Assembly: GCF_020166335.1 (NCBI RefSeq)
Contig: NZ_JAIUJR010000004.1
Coordinates: 1 to 64,000 of the forward strand
Length of the DNA: 64,000 nucleotides
Reading direction: 5' to 3'
From: Winogradskyella alexanderae
GTDB taxonomy: Bacteria > Bacteroidota > Bacteroidia > Flavobacteriales > Flavobacteriaceae
Under the pieces are notes generated by a model, which saw nothing but the letters and a program-made list of their open reading frames with translations, made no database searches and was not told the DNA's origin. A program made the position numbers and the translations under genes. Within the stretch, counting starts at the first letter, position 1. Each line of letters starts with the position of its first letter. Shown piece after piece: positions 34,682-44,237 of this stretch.

Positions 34682-35749
34682 ATGAGTCACAATATTAAAC
34701 CTGGCGTTGCCACCGGAAGAGAAGTTCAGGAAATTTTCAAATTAGCAAAACAAAAAGGTTTCGCCCTACCAGCTGTAAATGTAATTGGTTCAAACTCCAT
34801 AAACGGTGTTTTAGAAACTGCAAAGGTGCTTAATGCACCTGTTATTATTCAGTTTTCAAATGGAGGAGCACAATTTAATGCTGGAAAAGGTTTAGGGAAC
34901 GACGGTCAAAAAAGTGCCATTGCTGGTGCCATTGCTGGTGCAAAACATGTTCACCATATGGCCGAAGCATATGGAGTGCCAGTAATTTTGCATACAGACC
35001 ACTGTGCCAAAAAATTACTACCATGGATAGATGGATTGTTGGATGCTAGCGAACAGCATTATAAAGAAACAGGGAAACCATTGTATAGCTCACATATGAT
35101 TGACTTGTCAGAGGAGCCTATTGAAGAAAACATAGAAATATGTAAGAAATACCTTGAACGTATGAGTAAAATGGGTATGACTTTAGAAATTGAGCTGGGT
35201 ATTACAGGTGGTGAGGAAGATGGTGTTGATAACACAGACGTAGATGACTCAAAATTATACACTCAACCAGAAGAAGTAGCTTATGCCTATGAAGAATTGA
35301 GTAAAGTTAGTGACCAATTTACCGTTGCGGCTGCATTTGGAAATGTACACGGTGTCTACAAACCTGGAAACGTAAAACTCACTCCTAAAATCTTAAAAAA
35401 TTCACAGGAATATATTACTAAAAAGTACGGTGTTGGCCATAATCATATAGATTTTGTTTTTCATGGTGGCTCTGGTTCTACAGTGGAAGAAATTAGAGAG
35501 GCAATTGGATACGGTGTCATAAAAATGAATATTGATACAGATATGCAATGGGCGTTTTTAAGTGGTGTAAGAGACTATATTGAAGAAAAAACTCATTATC
35601 TACAGACACAAATAGGCAATCCAGATGGTGATGATGTACCAAATAAAAAATACTACGATCCGCGTGTTTGGTTGCGTAAAGGAGAACAAGCTTTTGTAGA
35701 ACGACTCAAGAAAGCATTTGAGGACCTCAATAATGTAAACACTTTATAA
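34682..35749 (+). CDS. fbaA: Class II fructose-bisphosphate aldolase
   Basis: Zinc-dependent aldolase that cleaves fructose-1,6-bisphosphate in glycolysis and forms it in gluconeogenesis. The 355-residue protein is of the FbaA (class IIA) type: FALPAVNVIGSNSINGVLE, QFSNGGAQF, HTDHCAKKLLPW (metal His and catalytic Asp), LEIELGITGGEEDGVDN, FGNVHGVYKPGNVKL, FHGGSGSTVEEI and MNIDTDMQWA. Length equals the family norm. It is monocistronic with a strong terminator after it. Confidence 0.97.
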   Translation: MSHNIKPGVATGREVQEIFKLAKQKGFALPAVNVIGSNSINGVLETAKVLNAPVIIQFSNGGAQFNAGKGLGNDGQKSAIAGAIAGAKHVHHMAEAYGVPVILHTDHCAKKLLPWIDGLLDASEQHYKETGKPLYSSHMIDLSEEPIEENIEICKKYLERMSKMGMTLEIELGITGGEEDGVDNTDVDDSKLYTQPEEVAYAYEELSKVSDQFTVAAAFGNVHGVYKPGNVKLTPKILKNSQEYITKKYGVGHNHIDFVFHGGSGSTVEEIREAIGYGVIKMNIDTDMQWAFLSGVRDYIEEKTHYLQTQIGNPDGDDVPNKKYYDPRVWLRKGEQAFVERLKKAFEDLNNVNTL

Positions 35750-35767
35750 TTTACATATCTGTTTTCA

Positions 35768-35810
35768 AAAACCCATTGTATTTTGTTTACTTAGATATAC
35801 AATGGGTTTT
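35768..35810 (+). terminator. Terminator after fbaA
   Basis: Fourteen-base arms AAAACCCATTGTAT (35768-35781) and ATACAATGGGTTTT (35797-35810) pair perfectly around a 15-base loop; the right arm continues into more T. Confidence 0.85.
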
Positions 35811-35843
35811 TTGATTGACTTTTTTATGTTAACACACATTTTT

Positions 35844-35872
35844 TTGCCATTAACAATAATATGGTAATTTTG
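35844..35872 (+). promoter_or_regulatory. Bacteroidota promoter for accD
   Basis: TTG (35844-35846), 18 bases, TAATTTTG (35865-35872): exact consensus. The transcript would have a leader of roughly 80 bases that includes a small inverted repeat AGTGATT/AATCACT near 35920-35936. Confidence 0.7.
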
Positions 35873-35961
35873 TATGTACGTTTTTTGTGAATATTACTAA
35901 CTAACTAATATCTTAGATTAGTGATTTAAAATCACTGATTTCAACCTCAACGCATTAATAT

Positions 35962-36819
35962 ATGGCTTGGTTTAAAAGAAAAGACAAAGGAATACAAACC
36001 TCTACAGAACAAAAAAAAGATACTCCTAAAGGACTTTGGTACAAATCTCCAACAGGAAAAATTATAGATACTAAAGAACTAGAGCAAAATTTTTATGTAA
36101 GCCCAGAAGATGGCTACCATGTAAGAATTGGCAGCCAGGAATATTTTGAAATTCTTTTTGACGACAATAAATTCAAAGAATTAGATGCCAATTTAACATC
36201 GAAAGACCCACTGAAATTTGTGGATACAAAAAAATACCCTGAACGATTAAAAGCGGCGCAGGCCAAAACAAAACTTAAGGACGCTGTGAGAACTGCTGTC
36301 GGCAAATCTATGGGGCAGGATTTAGTCATTGCCTGCATGGACTTTGGCTTTATTGGAGGTTCAATGGGTAGCGTCGTGGGAGAAAAAATTGCAAGAGCAG
36401 CAGACTACGCACTTAAAAAGAAAATCCCATTTATGATTATCAGTAAATCTGGTGGTGCACGTATGATGGAAGCGGCCTATTCCCTAATGCAACTTGCAAA
36501 AACGTCTGCAAAATTAGCACAACTGGCGGAAGCTAAAATTCCGTATATCTCATTGTGTACTGACCCAACAACCGGTGGTACAACTGCTTCTTTTGCAATG
36601 TTAGGAGATATAAACATTGCAGAACCAGGAGCTCTAATAGGTTTTGCTGGACCACGTGTGGTAAGGGATACAACAGGTCAAGAATTGCCAGAAGGTTTTC
36701 AGACTTCTGAGTTTTTACTAGAGCATGGTTTCTTGGATTTTATTTCCCACAGAAAAGATTTAAAACGAAAAATAAACCTTTACATAGATTTAATAAAGAA
36801 TCAACCCTTAAGAAATTAA
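35962..36819 (+). CDS. accD: Acetyl-CoA carboxylase carboxyltransferase subunit beta
   Basis: The beta half of the carboxyltransferase that makes malonyl-CoA for fatty acid synthesis. The 285-residue protein carries the crotonase-like core: [59 protein letters not shown] and GFAGPRVV. In E. coli AccD four N-terminal cysteines bind zinc; at the aligned places here the residues are Ser29, Gly32, Ser47 and Asp50, so the zinc ribbon cysteines are all missing. From memory this is normal in flavobacteria. Monocistronic, own consensus promoter, terminator immediately downstream. accA is not in the window. Confidence 0.95.
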   Translation: MAWFKRKDKGIQTSTEQKKDTPKGLWYKSPTGKIIDTKELEQNFYVSPEDGYHVRIGSQEYFEILFDDNKFKELDANLTSKDPLKFVDTKKYPERLKAAQAKTKLKDAVRTAVGKSMGQDLVIACMDFGFIGGSMGSVVGEKIARAADYALKKKIPFMIISKSGGARMMEAAYSLMQLAKTSAKLAQLAEAKIPYISLCTDPTTGGTTASFAMLGDINIAEPGALIGFAGPRVVRDTTGQELPEGFQTSEFLLEHGFLDFISHRKDLKRKINLYIDLIKNQPLRN

Positions 36820-36823
36820 TTAG

Positions 36824-36843
36824 AAGACCTCATCTGAGGTCTT
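36824..36843 (+). terminator. Terminator after accD
   Basis: AAGACCTCA (36824-36832) pairs with TGAGGTCTT (36835-36843), two bases between, followed by a run of T. Confidence 0.82.
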
Positions 36844-36901
36844 TTTTTTGTTGAATATTTTCCATTAACTTCGTAACTAGCAATTAATCAACCCAATAAA
36901 C

Positions 36902-37936
36902 ATGAAACAAAAACTACACTTTATTTTTTTTATTTCCCCTTTTTTAGTTTTTACGCAATCTCCTATTAATCAATTTGTAAATAACATTGAAACGGAATAT
37001 GCAATTGTAAGTTCGTCAATTCCCTTAGACGAGAGCGCCACAGGCTCTGATTTAGTATGGAATTTCACGACACTTTCGCAAATAGGAACCAACACAGATA
37101 CAAATGCTGCACCAACACCTGTTGAACTTAGTTTTTATCCTAACACAACTGAAGTATTAACTATTACTACAGATGGGATGCCTCCAATTGACAGTAAGAT
37201 TTTTATAAGAAACAACTCTGGTGAAATATCATTAACTGGTGCAGAACAAGGTAGTGACTTGACATTGACATTTAGTAATAATGCAACATTAGGTACATTT
37301 CCTCTAAGTTTTAGTTTTTCGAATTCTGATGCAACAAGTGGCGAATTTACAGGAAACGCTAATGGAAGTAATGTTGCTGGAACATTCTCTGGGGTTTTTG
37401 ATACGGATGTTGATGCCTTTGGAACTTTAAATCTAAATGATTTTGGGTTAGGTGCCTATAGTGGTGGTGTAACCAGACTTAAAACAGACTTAAGTATTTC
37501 TTTAGTTGTAGCAGGTATTTTTAATATTGGCACTGTAGACCAAACCAATTATTACTACTATGATAATACCAATGGAAGTTTGGTTTTTAGAACATCAACA
37601 AATATTATTGATATTGACTTTTTAGGCAATGTTGTTAACGAGACCGTTATTCTCTATGAAGCTTTGGACCAAAGTGTTTTAGGTATTGACGAATTTAACG
37701 TAGATAAAAATACAATAAGATTATATCCAAATCCTACTTCGGAGATTTTGCATTTTGAGTTAGATAATAGTACAGAATTAGAAAAAATAACAATTTTTAA
37801 ATTGAATGGGCAACAGATTGATTTTAAGCCAAACAGATTGAACACAATAGACGTATCAGTTCTGGAATCAGGTCTATACTTTGTTCAATTTTACACCAAA
37901 TCAAAAATATACACCAAAAAGTTTTTCAAAAAGTAA
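36902..37936 (+). CDS. Secreted protein with T9SS type A C-terminal sorting domain
   Basis: A 344-residue exported protein with a signal peptide (MKQKLHFIFFISPFLVFTQ) and a C-terminal type A sorting domain of ~75 residues: IRLYPNPTSEILHFEL, KITIFKLNGQQI, ISV-like IDVSVLESGLYFVQF and the basic end KKFFKK. The rest (residues 20-260) is a Thr/Asn/Gly-rich beta-type region of unknown function with many repeated S-N-N and T-N motifs. It should be transported across the outer membrane by the type IX system and be attached to the surface or released. Monocistronic, between two terminators. Confidence 0.85.
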   Translation: MKQKLHFIFFISPFLVFTQSPINQFVNNIETEYAIVSSSIPLDESATGSDLVWNFTTLSQIGTNTDTNAAPTPVELSFYPNTTEVLTITTDGMPPIDSKIFIRNNSGEISLTGAEQGSDLTLTFSNNATLGTFPLSFSFSNSDATSGEFTGNANGSNVAGTFSGVFDTDVDAFGTLNLNDFGLGAYSGGVTRLKTDLSISLVVAGIFNIGTVDQTNYYYYDNTNGSLVFRTSTNIIDIDFLGNVVNETVILYEALDQSVLGIDEFNVDKNTIRLYPNPTSEILHFELDNSTELEKITIFKLNGQQIDFKPNRLNTIDVSVLESGLYFVQFYTKSKIYTKKFFKK

Positions 37937-37944
37937 AATAAAAA

Positions 37945-37967
37945 AGAGCTACAGGAATTGTAGCTCT
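37945..37967. terminator. Terminator between the T9SS cargo gene and the lipoprotein gene
   Basis: AGAGCTACA (37945-37953) pairs with TGTAGCTCT (37959-37967) around a 5-base loop; A-rich before, five-T run after, so it could work in both directions. Confidence 0.82.
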
Positions 37968-37991
37968 CTTTTTACCTAAATAAATATACCT

Positions 37992-38837
37992 CTAATTCAG
38001 GGTAATTTCAATTTCTACGCCATTATTAAACGTAAAGGTTGCTTGATTATCGCAATCACCTTCACCATAATCAAATATACCTCCAAAGTTTGTACGTTGC
38101 ACATCAAAGGAACCGCTCACAAAATACGCACATATAACTTCTCTGCGCAATGGGATAATAACCTCGTAGGTGTGTGTATTTCCATTTACAAAGGTTGCCG
38201 TCCAATTCCCTGTAATTTCAAATACATTATCACTAAATACTCCAGTACCAAATCCTTCTACCCATTCTCTAACTCTCGTTCCTTCTCGTGTGGCTTGCAC
38301 ACCATTAGGCCAAATAACGGTTATATCTAGAGTGTGCGTAAACTGTGGGTTACCATTTTCATTAGATAATTCCTTTAATATAGAACGGCTTCCTATGACG
38401 TTCTTATTATCGAAATAAAAATCTACTAAATTATAGTTAATGGCAATTTGTTGGGCTTCAGGATCTCTGGTGTAATCAAAAATTATCTGACCCTTTAAAA
38501 CATGACCGTTAACAAGACAGCCTTCGCTTCCAAAATCTAGTGTGACTTGTCTATAACCCTGCTGAGCAACTAGTGTAATTGTAACACATTCTGGGATACT
38601 ACCTGTGTAATTTCCTCTTCCGGTTTCACTAACCTCTTGTTCTTCATAAGCATCTATAATCAGATCACCTAAAATGTTGTCAATTTGATCGATTTCTGCA
38701 GATTGTTGTACTTCCGTTGTATCCTCCACCACATTAATCGAGTTTTCAACATCTTCATTTTTACTACAGGAGGTAAAGATTAAACCTAATACCACAAGGC
38801 TTAAAACCCCTTTTTTGATTTCTCGTAAATTTTTCAT
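37992..38837 (-). CDS. Hypothetical lipoprotein
   Basis: A 281-residue protein with a lipoprotein signal (VLGLIFTSC, Cys24) followed by an acidic linker and a beta-rich domain with repeated motifs such as VTITLVAQQGYRQVTLDFG, KGQIIFDYTRD, TATREGTRVREW-like QATREGTRVREWVEG and EITGNWTATFVNGNTHTYEV. Cys residues in PECVT, SEGCLV, REVICAYF and GDCDNQ may form disulfides in the periplasm or on the surface. I recall similar flavobacterial lipoproteins but no function. Monocistronic; convergent with the T9SS cargo gene. Confidence 0.75.
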   Translation of the reverse strand: MKNLREIKKGVLSLVVLGLIFTSCSKNEDVENSINVVEDTTEVQQSAEIDQIDNILGDLIIDAYEEQEVSETGRGNYTGSIPECVTITLVAQQGYRQVTLDFGSEGCLVNGHVLKGQIIFDYTRDPEAQQIAINYNLVDFYFDNKNVIGSRSILKELSNENGNPQFTHTLDITVIWPNGVQATREGTRVREWVEGFGTGVFSDNVFEITGNWTATFVNGNTHTYEVIIPLRREVICAYFVSGSFDVQRTNFGGIFDYGEGDCDNQATFTFNNGVEIEITLN

Positions 38838-38908
38838 GATTACTTTTTTATTGTTAATATAGTGTTAAGACCGCAACAAATAAAAAAGGTTTAATGGAAA
38901 ATTAAAAA

Positions 38909-40015
38909 TTATGCTTTTTGAAAGTATATAAAGAACTCCGTTCCTTCGCCAACTTTGCTTTTTACTTCAACTTTACCACCCATAGATTCTATATGGTTTT
39001 TAGTAATAAATAGTCCTATTCCAATGGAGTCTTCATTGTTATGAAAGGTTCTGTACATCTGAAAAATCTTATTGCCAAATTTTTCCATGTCTATACCCAA
39101 TCCATTATCCTTAATGGTTAGTACTGCATAATTATCAAGAATATACGAACTTAGTTCTACAATTGGTGTACGCTCTAGTGATCTATATTTTATTGCATTG
39201 GTCAAAAAGTTTAGAATAATACTTTCTAAATAAGCTGGAACCGCTTTTACTTCCAATGCTTCATCAATCTCATTATAGATAATTGCACCTGCATTTTGTG
39301 CCATCGCAATAATACTATACATAGCGGTTTGTACATAATTGTACAAATTGAGGGATTCCATTTCTGTTTCATCAGTCTTTTTAATTCTGGCAACTTCGGT
39401 TAAGTGAGCTACTGTTTCTTCTAGACTATGAATAGCATTTTTCAACAGTTTAAAATTTTCATTACCCTTGATGTCTTCTAATTCATCTTCTAAAAAACCA
39501 GAAATTGCAGAAAGATTTCCAGAATGTGATCTCAAATTATGTGTAACTATGCGTGCAAAAGATGTGAGTCTTTCATTTTGTTCTTTTGCAACGCTTAGCA
39601 TGGCTCTAAGCTTTTCCTTATTTTTTTCTTGTTTTGTTATGTCATTAAACTGCCATATCATATGTGGCCTGCCTGCCTTAAAATAGACCAAAGACACATA
39701 GATTAAAACCCAAATTAATGATCCATCCTTATGAAAATAGCGTTGTTTTACTTTGTATTTGTCAATTTCACCTAGTATTAGTTTTTCATACTTTTCTTCA
39801 TGGACACCTAAGTCCTCAATAAAAACGATATTATCTATATCTAGATTAAACAATTCGGATCTTGAATAACCAAATAAATGACAGACACTATCATTTACTT
39901 TAAGCCAATGTCCCGACAAACTAACTAAGGCGATACCATTGTATGTATTATTAAAAATGCGTTCTAAGAAGTCGTTGCTTGCTTCGAAACTTTTTTGAAG
40001 TTGTGGTGCTTTCAT
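38909..40015 (-). CDS. PAS-domain sensor histidine kinase, no transmembrane segment
   Basis: A 368-residue soluble kinase. Residues ~15-130 are a PAS domain (NGIALVSLSGHWLKVNDSVC, FGYSRSELF, PHMIWQFNDITKQE with the PAC part). Residues ~150-215 form the dimerisation domain with the phospho-accepting His159 in THNLRSH. The C-terminal ATPase domain has the N-box FLTNAIKY, G1-type DNGLGIDM and the G2-type GIGLFITKN. There is no adjacent response regulator and no membrane helix, so it is a cytoplasmic orphan; ligand unknown. Confidence 0.88.
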   Translation of the reverse strand: MKAPQLQKSFEASNDFLERIFNNTYNGIALVSLSGHWLKVNDSVCHLFGYSRSELFNLDIDNIVFIEDLGVHEEKYEKLILGEIDKYKVKQRYFHKDGSLIWVLIYVSLVYFKAGRPHMIWQFNDITKQEKNKEKLRAMLSVAKEQNERLTSFARIVTHNLRSHSGNLSAISGFLEDELEDIKGNENFKLLKNAIHSLEETVAHLTEVARIKKTDETEMESLNLYNYVQTAMYSIIAMAQNAGAIIYNEIDEALEVKAVPAYLESIILNFLTNAIKYRSLERTPIVELSSYILDNYAVLTIKDNGLGIDMEKFGNKIFQMYRTFHNNEDSIGIGLFITKNHIESMGGKVEVKSKVGEGTEFFIYFQKA

Positions 40016-40135
40016 CCAATGAATAAAAAAGGATTAATATTGAAAGCGCTATTCAGTTATTATGGGGAGAGATAATTAAGTAATTAATTATCAACTTAAA
40101 AGTTACGAAAAAATCCACAAATCACAAAAAAACAT

Positions 40136-40143
40136 TATATTTG
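40136..40143 (+). promoter_or_regulatory. Probable -7 box for rpsO
   Basis: TATATTTG followed by C, an exact match to TAnnTTTG, 55 bases before the rpsO ATG. No TTG at -33. Confidence 0.5.
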
Positions 40144-40198
40144 CGCCCTGAAAGAAAATCTTTCACAGTACATAACAATCATTTACAATAATATTAGA

Positions 40199-40468
40199 AT
40201 GTATTTAACAAAAGAAAAAAAAGAAGAAATCTTCACTAAGTACGGTAAAGGAAAAAATGATACCGGATCAGCAGAAGGACAAATTGCGTTATTTACGCAC
40301 AGAATTAATCACCTAACGGAGCATTTAAAAAATAATCGTAAAGATTATAACACGGAGCGCTCGTTGGTTAAATTAGTAGGTAAAAGAAGAGCACTACTTG
40401 ATTACCTAACCAAAAAAGATATCTTAAGGTATCGTGCAATAGTAAAAGAACTAGGCTTAAGAAAATAA
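40199..40468 (+). CDS. rpsO: 30S ribosomal protein S15
   Basis: An 89-residue ribosomal protein that binds the central domain of 16S rRNA. It has the canonical KYGKGKNDTGSAEGQIALFT block, HRINHLTEHLK, DYNTERSLVKLVGKRRALLDYL and the C-terminal RYRAIVKELGLRK. Length is exactly that of the family. It has its own -7 box and is followed by a terminator; pnp comes next, the usual rpsO-pnp neighbourhood, but with a 210-base gap. Confidence 0.98.
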   Translation: MYLTKEKKEEIFTKYGKGKNDTGSAEGQIALFTHRINHLTEHLKNNRKDYNTERSLVKLVGKRRALLDYLTKKDILRYRAIVKELGLRK

Positions 40469-40477
40469 TCATAAAAA

Positions 40478-40500
40478 AAGTCCACGCATTAGCGTGGCTT
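40478..40500 (+). terminator. Terminator after rpsO
   Basis: CCACGC (40482-40487) pairs with GCGTGG (40492-40497) around ATTA, with further A-T pairs outside one bulged T; a T-run follows. Confidence 0.82.
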
Positions 40501-40678
40501 TTTTATTTTTACCATAATACTCAATCGAAAGAGTCTAAAAATCGAATTGAAGAAGCTACTTATAGTTTTTCATTGGTCACAACAATTACTACACACAACA
40601 ACACAACGACCATTGTTTAACGAGGACAAGGCTAATTAAAACAGCTTTTGTTCCCATTATTATTAAGAATTAAATTTT

Positions 40679-42910
40679 ATGATTCCACAAACTTACAAGG
40701 AGGTCATTGACCTAGGTGACGGTAGGGAAATTTCTATCGAAACCGGAAAACTAGCAAAACAAGCGCACGGAAGCGTTGTTGTACAATCGGGAAATTGTAT
40801 GTTATTATGTACAGTTGTTTCCAATTACCATCAAGCAGATGTAGATTTTTTACCTTTAACGGTAGATTACAGAGAAAAATTTGCTGCAGCAGGTCGTTAT
40901 CCTGGCGGTTTCTTTAAAAGAGAAGCTAGACCAAGTGACGGTGAAGTATTAACAATGCGTTTGGTTGATCGCGTATTGCGCCCATTATTCCCAAAGGACT
41001 ATCATGCAGAAACTCAGGTAATGATTCAATTAATGTCTCATGATGCTGATGTTATGCCAGACGCTATGGCAGGCTTGGCCGCTTCAGCAGCTATACAGCT
41101 ATCAGATATTCCATTTGAAACTGCAATTTCGGAGGTTAGAGTAGGCCGTATAAATGGTGAATTTATCATAAACCCAACACAATCGCAATTATTGGAGTCT
41201 GACATAGATATGATGATTGGTGCATCTGCTGATTCTGTTATGATGGTAGAAGGCGAAATGGATGAAATTTCTGAAGAAGAAATGGTTGAAGCCATCAAAG
41301 TAGCGCACGATGCCATTAAAAAGCAATGCGAAGCACAGCTAAAGTTAGCTGAAGCTTTCGGCAAAAAAGAAACGCGTGAGTATGAACCAGAAATTGAGAA
41401 TGAAGACTTAGAAAAGAAGATCCATGAGATGGTTTATGACAAAACTTATGCCATCGCAAAGGCCGGTTCTTCCAAACATGAAAGAGGTGCTGCCTTTAGT
41501 GAAATAAAAGAAGCCGTATTTGAATCATTTTCAGAGGAAGAGCAAGACGAACTAGGTAAACTTATTCATAAATATGTTGCTAAGGCACAGAAAGAAGCTA
41601 TCAGAAATTTAACCCTTAATGAGGGCTTACGCTTAGATGGACGCAAGACAGATGAAATTAGGCCAATATGGTGTGAAATAGATTACCTACCCTCAACACA
41701 TGGTTCAGCAATTTTTACAAGAGGGGAAACACAAGCACTAGCCACAGTAACTTTAGGTACCAGTAGAGAAGCTAATGTTATAGATATGCCTTCTTTTGAG
41801 GGTGAAGAACGGTTCTACTTGCATTATAATTTCCCTCCATTTTCCACAGGTGAGGCAAGACCAATTAGAGGTACCTCAAGACGAGAAGTCGGTCATGGTA
41901 ATTTAGCGCAACGTGCTTTAAAAGGTATGGTTCCCGACGATTGTCCTTACACAGTACGTGTGGTTTCTGAAGTATTGGAATCTAATGGTTCTTCTTCTAT
42001 GGCAACCGTTTGCTCTGGTACAATGGCCTTGATGGATGCAGGTGTTCAATTAAAGAAACCTGTTTCTGGAATAGCGATGGGACTTATTTCAGATGGTGAC
42101 CGCTATGCAGTGTTATCTGATATTTTGGGTGATGAAGACCACCTAGGTGATATGGATTTTAAAGTAACTGGTACCGCAGATGGTATTACAGCTACTCAAA
42201 TGGATATTAAAATAAAGGGACTTTCTTATGAAATCTTAGTAAAAGCTCTGATGCAGGCAAGAGATGGCCGTTTACATATTTTAGAAAAATTAACAGATAC
42301 CATTGCAGAGCCAAATGCAGACGTTAAACCTCATGCACCAAAAATGGTAACTAAGATTATTCCTGGAGAATACATAGGTGCTGTTATTGGATCTGGAGGT
42401 AAAGTAATTCAAGAGTTGCAAAAAGAAACAAATACTACTATAGTAATTAATGAGGATCCTGTAACGGAAGAAGGAATTGTAGAAATTTTGGGTACAGATC
42501 AAGAAGGTATCGACAAGGTTATTGCGACCATTGAAGCTTTGATGTTCAAGCCAGAAGTTGGTAGCATTTACGAAGTAAAGGTTATTAAGATGTTAGACTT
42601 TGGTGCTGTTGTAGAATATACAGAAGCGCCTGGTAATGAAGTTTTACTGCACGTAAGTGAACTAGCATGGGAACGCACGGAAAACGTATCCGATGTTGTT
42701 AACATGGGAGACGTATTTGACGTTAAGTATTTTGGTATAGATCCTAAAACACGAAAAGAAAAAGTTTCACGAAAGGCAATATTACCAAAACCAGAAGGAT
42801 GGCAACCACGACCAAAACGAGATAACAATAATAATCGCGGAAGGGACAACAGAGGCCGCAACAATCGCAGGGACGATCGCAGGCCAAGAGACAATAAGAG
42901 AGATGAATAG
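40679..42910 (+). CDS. pnp: Polyribonucleotide nucleotidyltransferase (PNPase)
   Basis: Phosphorolytic 3'-5' exoribonuclease central to mRNA turnover. The 743-residue protein has two RNase PH domains ([19 protein letters not shown] near residue 62; [20 protein letters not shown] near residue 390), the helical linker between them, a KH domain ([15 protein letters not shown], around residue 565) and an S1 domain ([17 protein letters not shown] ... LLHVSEL). The C-terminal ~30 residues are a Arg/Asn/Asp-rich low-complexity tail ([19 protein letters not shown]) which may bind RNA. Monocistronic with a strong terminator. Confidence 0.97.
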   Translation: MIPQTYKEVIDLGDGREISIETGKLAKQAHGSVVVQSGNCMLLCTVVSNYHQADVDFLPLTVDYREKFAAAGRYPGGFFKREARPSDGEVLTMRLVDRVLRPLFPKDYHAETQVMIQLMSHDADVMPDAMAGLAASAAIQLSDIPFETAISEVRVGRINGEFIINPTQSQLLESDIDMMIGASADSVMMVEGEMDEISEEEMVEAIKVAHDAIKKQCEAQLKLAEAFGKKETREYEPEIENEDLEKKIHEMVYDKTYAIAKAGSSKHERGAAFSEIKEAVFESFSEEEQDELGKLIHKYVAKAQKEAIRNLTLNEGLRLDGRKTDEIRPIWCEIDYLPSTHGSAIFTRGETQALATVTLGTSREANVIDMPSFEGEERFYLHYNFPPFSTGEARPIRGTSRREVGHGNLAQRALKGMVPDDCPYTVRVVSEVLESNGSSSMATVCSGTMALMDAGVQLKKPVSGIAMGLISDGDRYAVLSDILGDEDHLGDMDFKVTGTADGITATQMDIKIKGLSYEILVKALMQARDGRLHILEKLTDTIAEPNADVKPHAPKMVTKIIPGEYIGAVIGSGGKVIQELQKETNTTIVINEDPVTEEGIVEILGTDQEGIDKVIATIEALMFKPEVGSIYEVKVIKMLDFGAVVEYTEAPGNEVLLHVSELAWERTENVSDVVNMGDVFDVKYFGIDPKTRKEKVSRKAILPKPEGWQPRPKRDNNNNRGRDNRGRNNRRDDRRPRDNKRDE

Positions 42911-42926
42911 ATTTTTCTAAAACAAT

Positions 42927-42954
42927 AAAACCGCTTCAAAACTGAAGCGGTTTT
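42927..42954. terminator. Bidirectional terminator between pnp and the lipoprotein gene
   Basis: AAAACCGCTTCA (42927-42938) pairs perfectly with TGAAGCGGTTTT (42943-42954) around AAAC; A-rich before and T-rich after. Confidence 0.9.
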
Positions 42955-42977
42955 TATTTATAAATAGTGTTACGTGG

Positions 42978-43505
42978 TTATAGTACGTCTGCAGTTATGT
43001 CTAATTCAATGGTAACTACAATTGTGAAAGTCATAGCTTCTTCACAAGTTGAAGTTCCTGAAAGACCAAGAGAAACATTGTTTCCGCTTTTAAGTTTAGA
43101 CGCAATAGAATTTAATAAGGATACATCTGAAACTTCAAAAATAGTTCCGGCATCAACCTCACTCTTTACAACCATGTTATTATGGCTAACCAAAGTAACA
43201 CCATCTGCTTCAAAATTACCTGTAACCGTACCATTGACATCACCTGTAAAATTAACCAACTGGTAAGTGAAAGAGGTAATTCTAACATTCTGCAATAAAT
43301 CCATATAGTCTTGAGTATCACTGTTGACCATATTAATTAGCATTGTTTCATTTAATACCAAATCCTCCCCAGCTGGAATAGTTACCATCAAGTCATCACT
43401 TAGAGTTGTATCAAAATCAATTTCAGTAAGTTCATCTAGCTCATCGCAAGATATAAATCCTAGTGCGAGTATTACTACTACGGCAAATCTCATAAAAGTT
43501 TTCAT
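42978..43505 (-). CDS. Hypothetical lipoprotein
   Basis: A 175-residue lipoprotein: signal MKTFMRFAVVVILALGFISC with Cys20, followed by a very acidic segment (DELDELTEIDFD) and a beta-type domain (LMVTIPAGEDLVLNETM, ITSFTYQLVNFTGDVN, GLSGTSTCEEAMTFTIVVTI). The ATG at 43505 is preferred because it gives a lipoprotein signal; a start at 43571 adds an unrelated hydrophobic stretch. Function unknown. Convergent with pnp. Confidence 0.75.
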   Translation of the reverse strand: MKTFMRFAVVVILALGFISCDELDELTEIDFDTTLSDDLMVTIPAGEDLVLNETMLINMVNSDTQDYMDLLQNVRITSFTYQLVNFTGDVNGTVTGNFEADGVTLVSHNNMVVKSEVDAGTIFEVSDVSLLNSIASKLKSGNNVSLGLSGTSTCEEAMTFTIVVTIELDITADVL

Positions 43506-43699
43506 GACAAAATATTTTAGTATGTTATTAATAGCAATCCTAAATGTAAGTATCAGAATACAAACGAACACTGATAATTATCATTTATTTCAAATAAAAA
43601 TACCAAAATAGGTCTAACCAAATATCAAAACATTGGATTGAAATCAATGATTAAAAGCCTAACTTGACATTTCCCTTATAAATGCTTATATTCTCTGCT

Positions 43700-44074
43700 A
43701 TGATTACACAAGATAAAAGCAAATACGAAGAAGAATTAAATCAATCAATTACCTATCTCGAAAACCTGGGATACTCAAACATTAAAGCAGATATCGAAGG
43801 TTATGAAACACCTAAGTCTTACTTAAAAAAGGGAAGTAAAATTGCCGTAACACCTGATATCGTCGCTGAAAAGGAAGGCAGAAAACACATTTTTGATTTA
43901 AGCTTAAAGTCTCAGAAGCCAAGATTATTAAAATCGAAATGGTTGTTTTTAAATACGCTAAGTCAAATTAAATCCTACAGGTTTAGAATAATTACAAAAA
44001 AAGGGCACTATAAATTTACTAATGAGACTATTGGCGATATTAACTTAGATACTGTGAAACTTATTAAAATTTAA
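43700..44074 (+). CDS. Conserved small protein upstream of rpoD
   Basis: A 124-residue soluble protein. After two helices (KYEEELNQSITYLENLGYSN) it has TPDIVAEKEGRKHIFDLSLKS followed by a long amphipathic helix (LLKSKWLFLNTLSQI) and RIITKKGHYKFT. The arrangement of PD (residues 52-53), Asp66 and Lys70 loosely resembles the PD-(D/E)xK nuclease fold, but the spacing is not canonical and I do not claim activity. An in-frame ATG at 43682 gives six more residues; the MITQDKSKY start is preferred. It is 163 bases upstream of rpoD on the same strand. Confidence 0.7.
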   Translation: MITQDKSKYEEELNQSITYLENLGYSNIKADIEGYETPKSYLKKGSKIAVTPDIVAEKEGRKHIFDLSLKSQKPRLLKSKWLFLNTLSQIKSYRFRIITKKGHYKFTNETIGDINLDTVKLIKI

Positions 44075-44237
44075 GCTATTTTCTATTACCTGAAACCCTG
44101 TCTTTAAGTGACCAAGCAACCATTAATTGTGTCTCATAATTAAATAATTTATAAATTTTGTAACATTTTGTGAAGTTATTACGTATAATATAAAGCAACC
44201 TATTGTTGTGAACAAATTGCACAAATCAGAAAACTAA

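Noticed and set aside
42568-42939. Arg/Leu/Ser-rich minus-strand frame over the pnp 3' end
   Set aside because: It is the complement of the pnp low-complexity tail and crosses the terminator.
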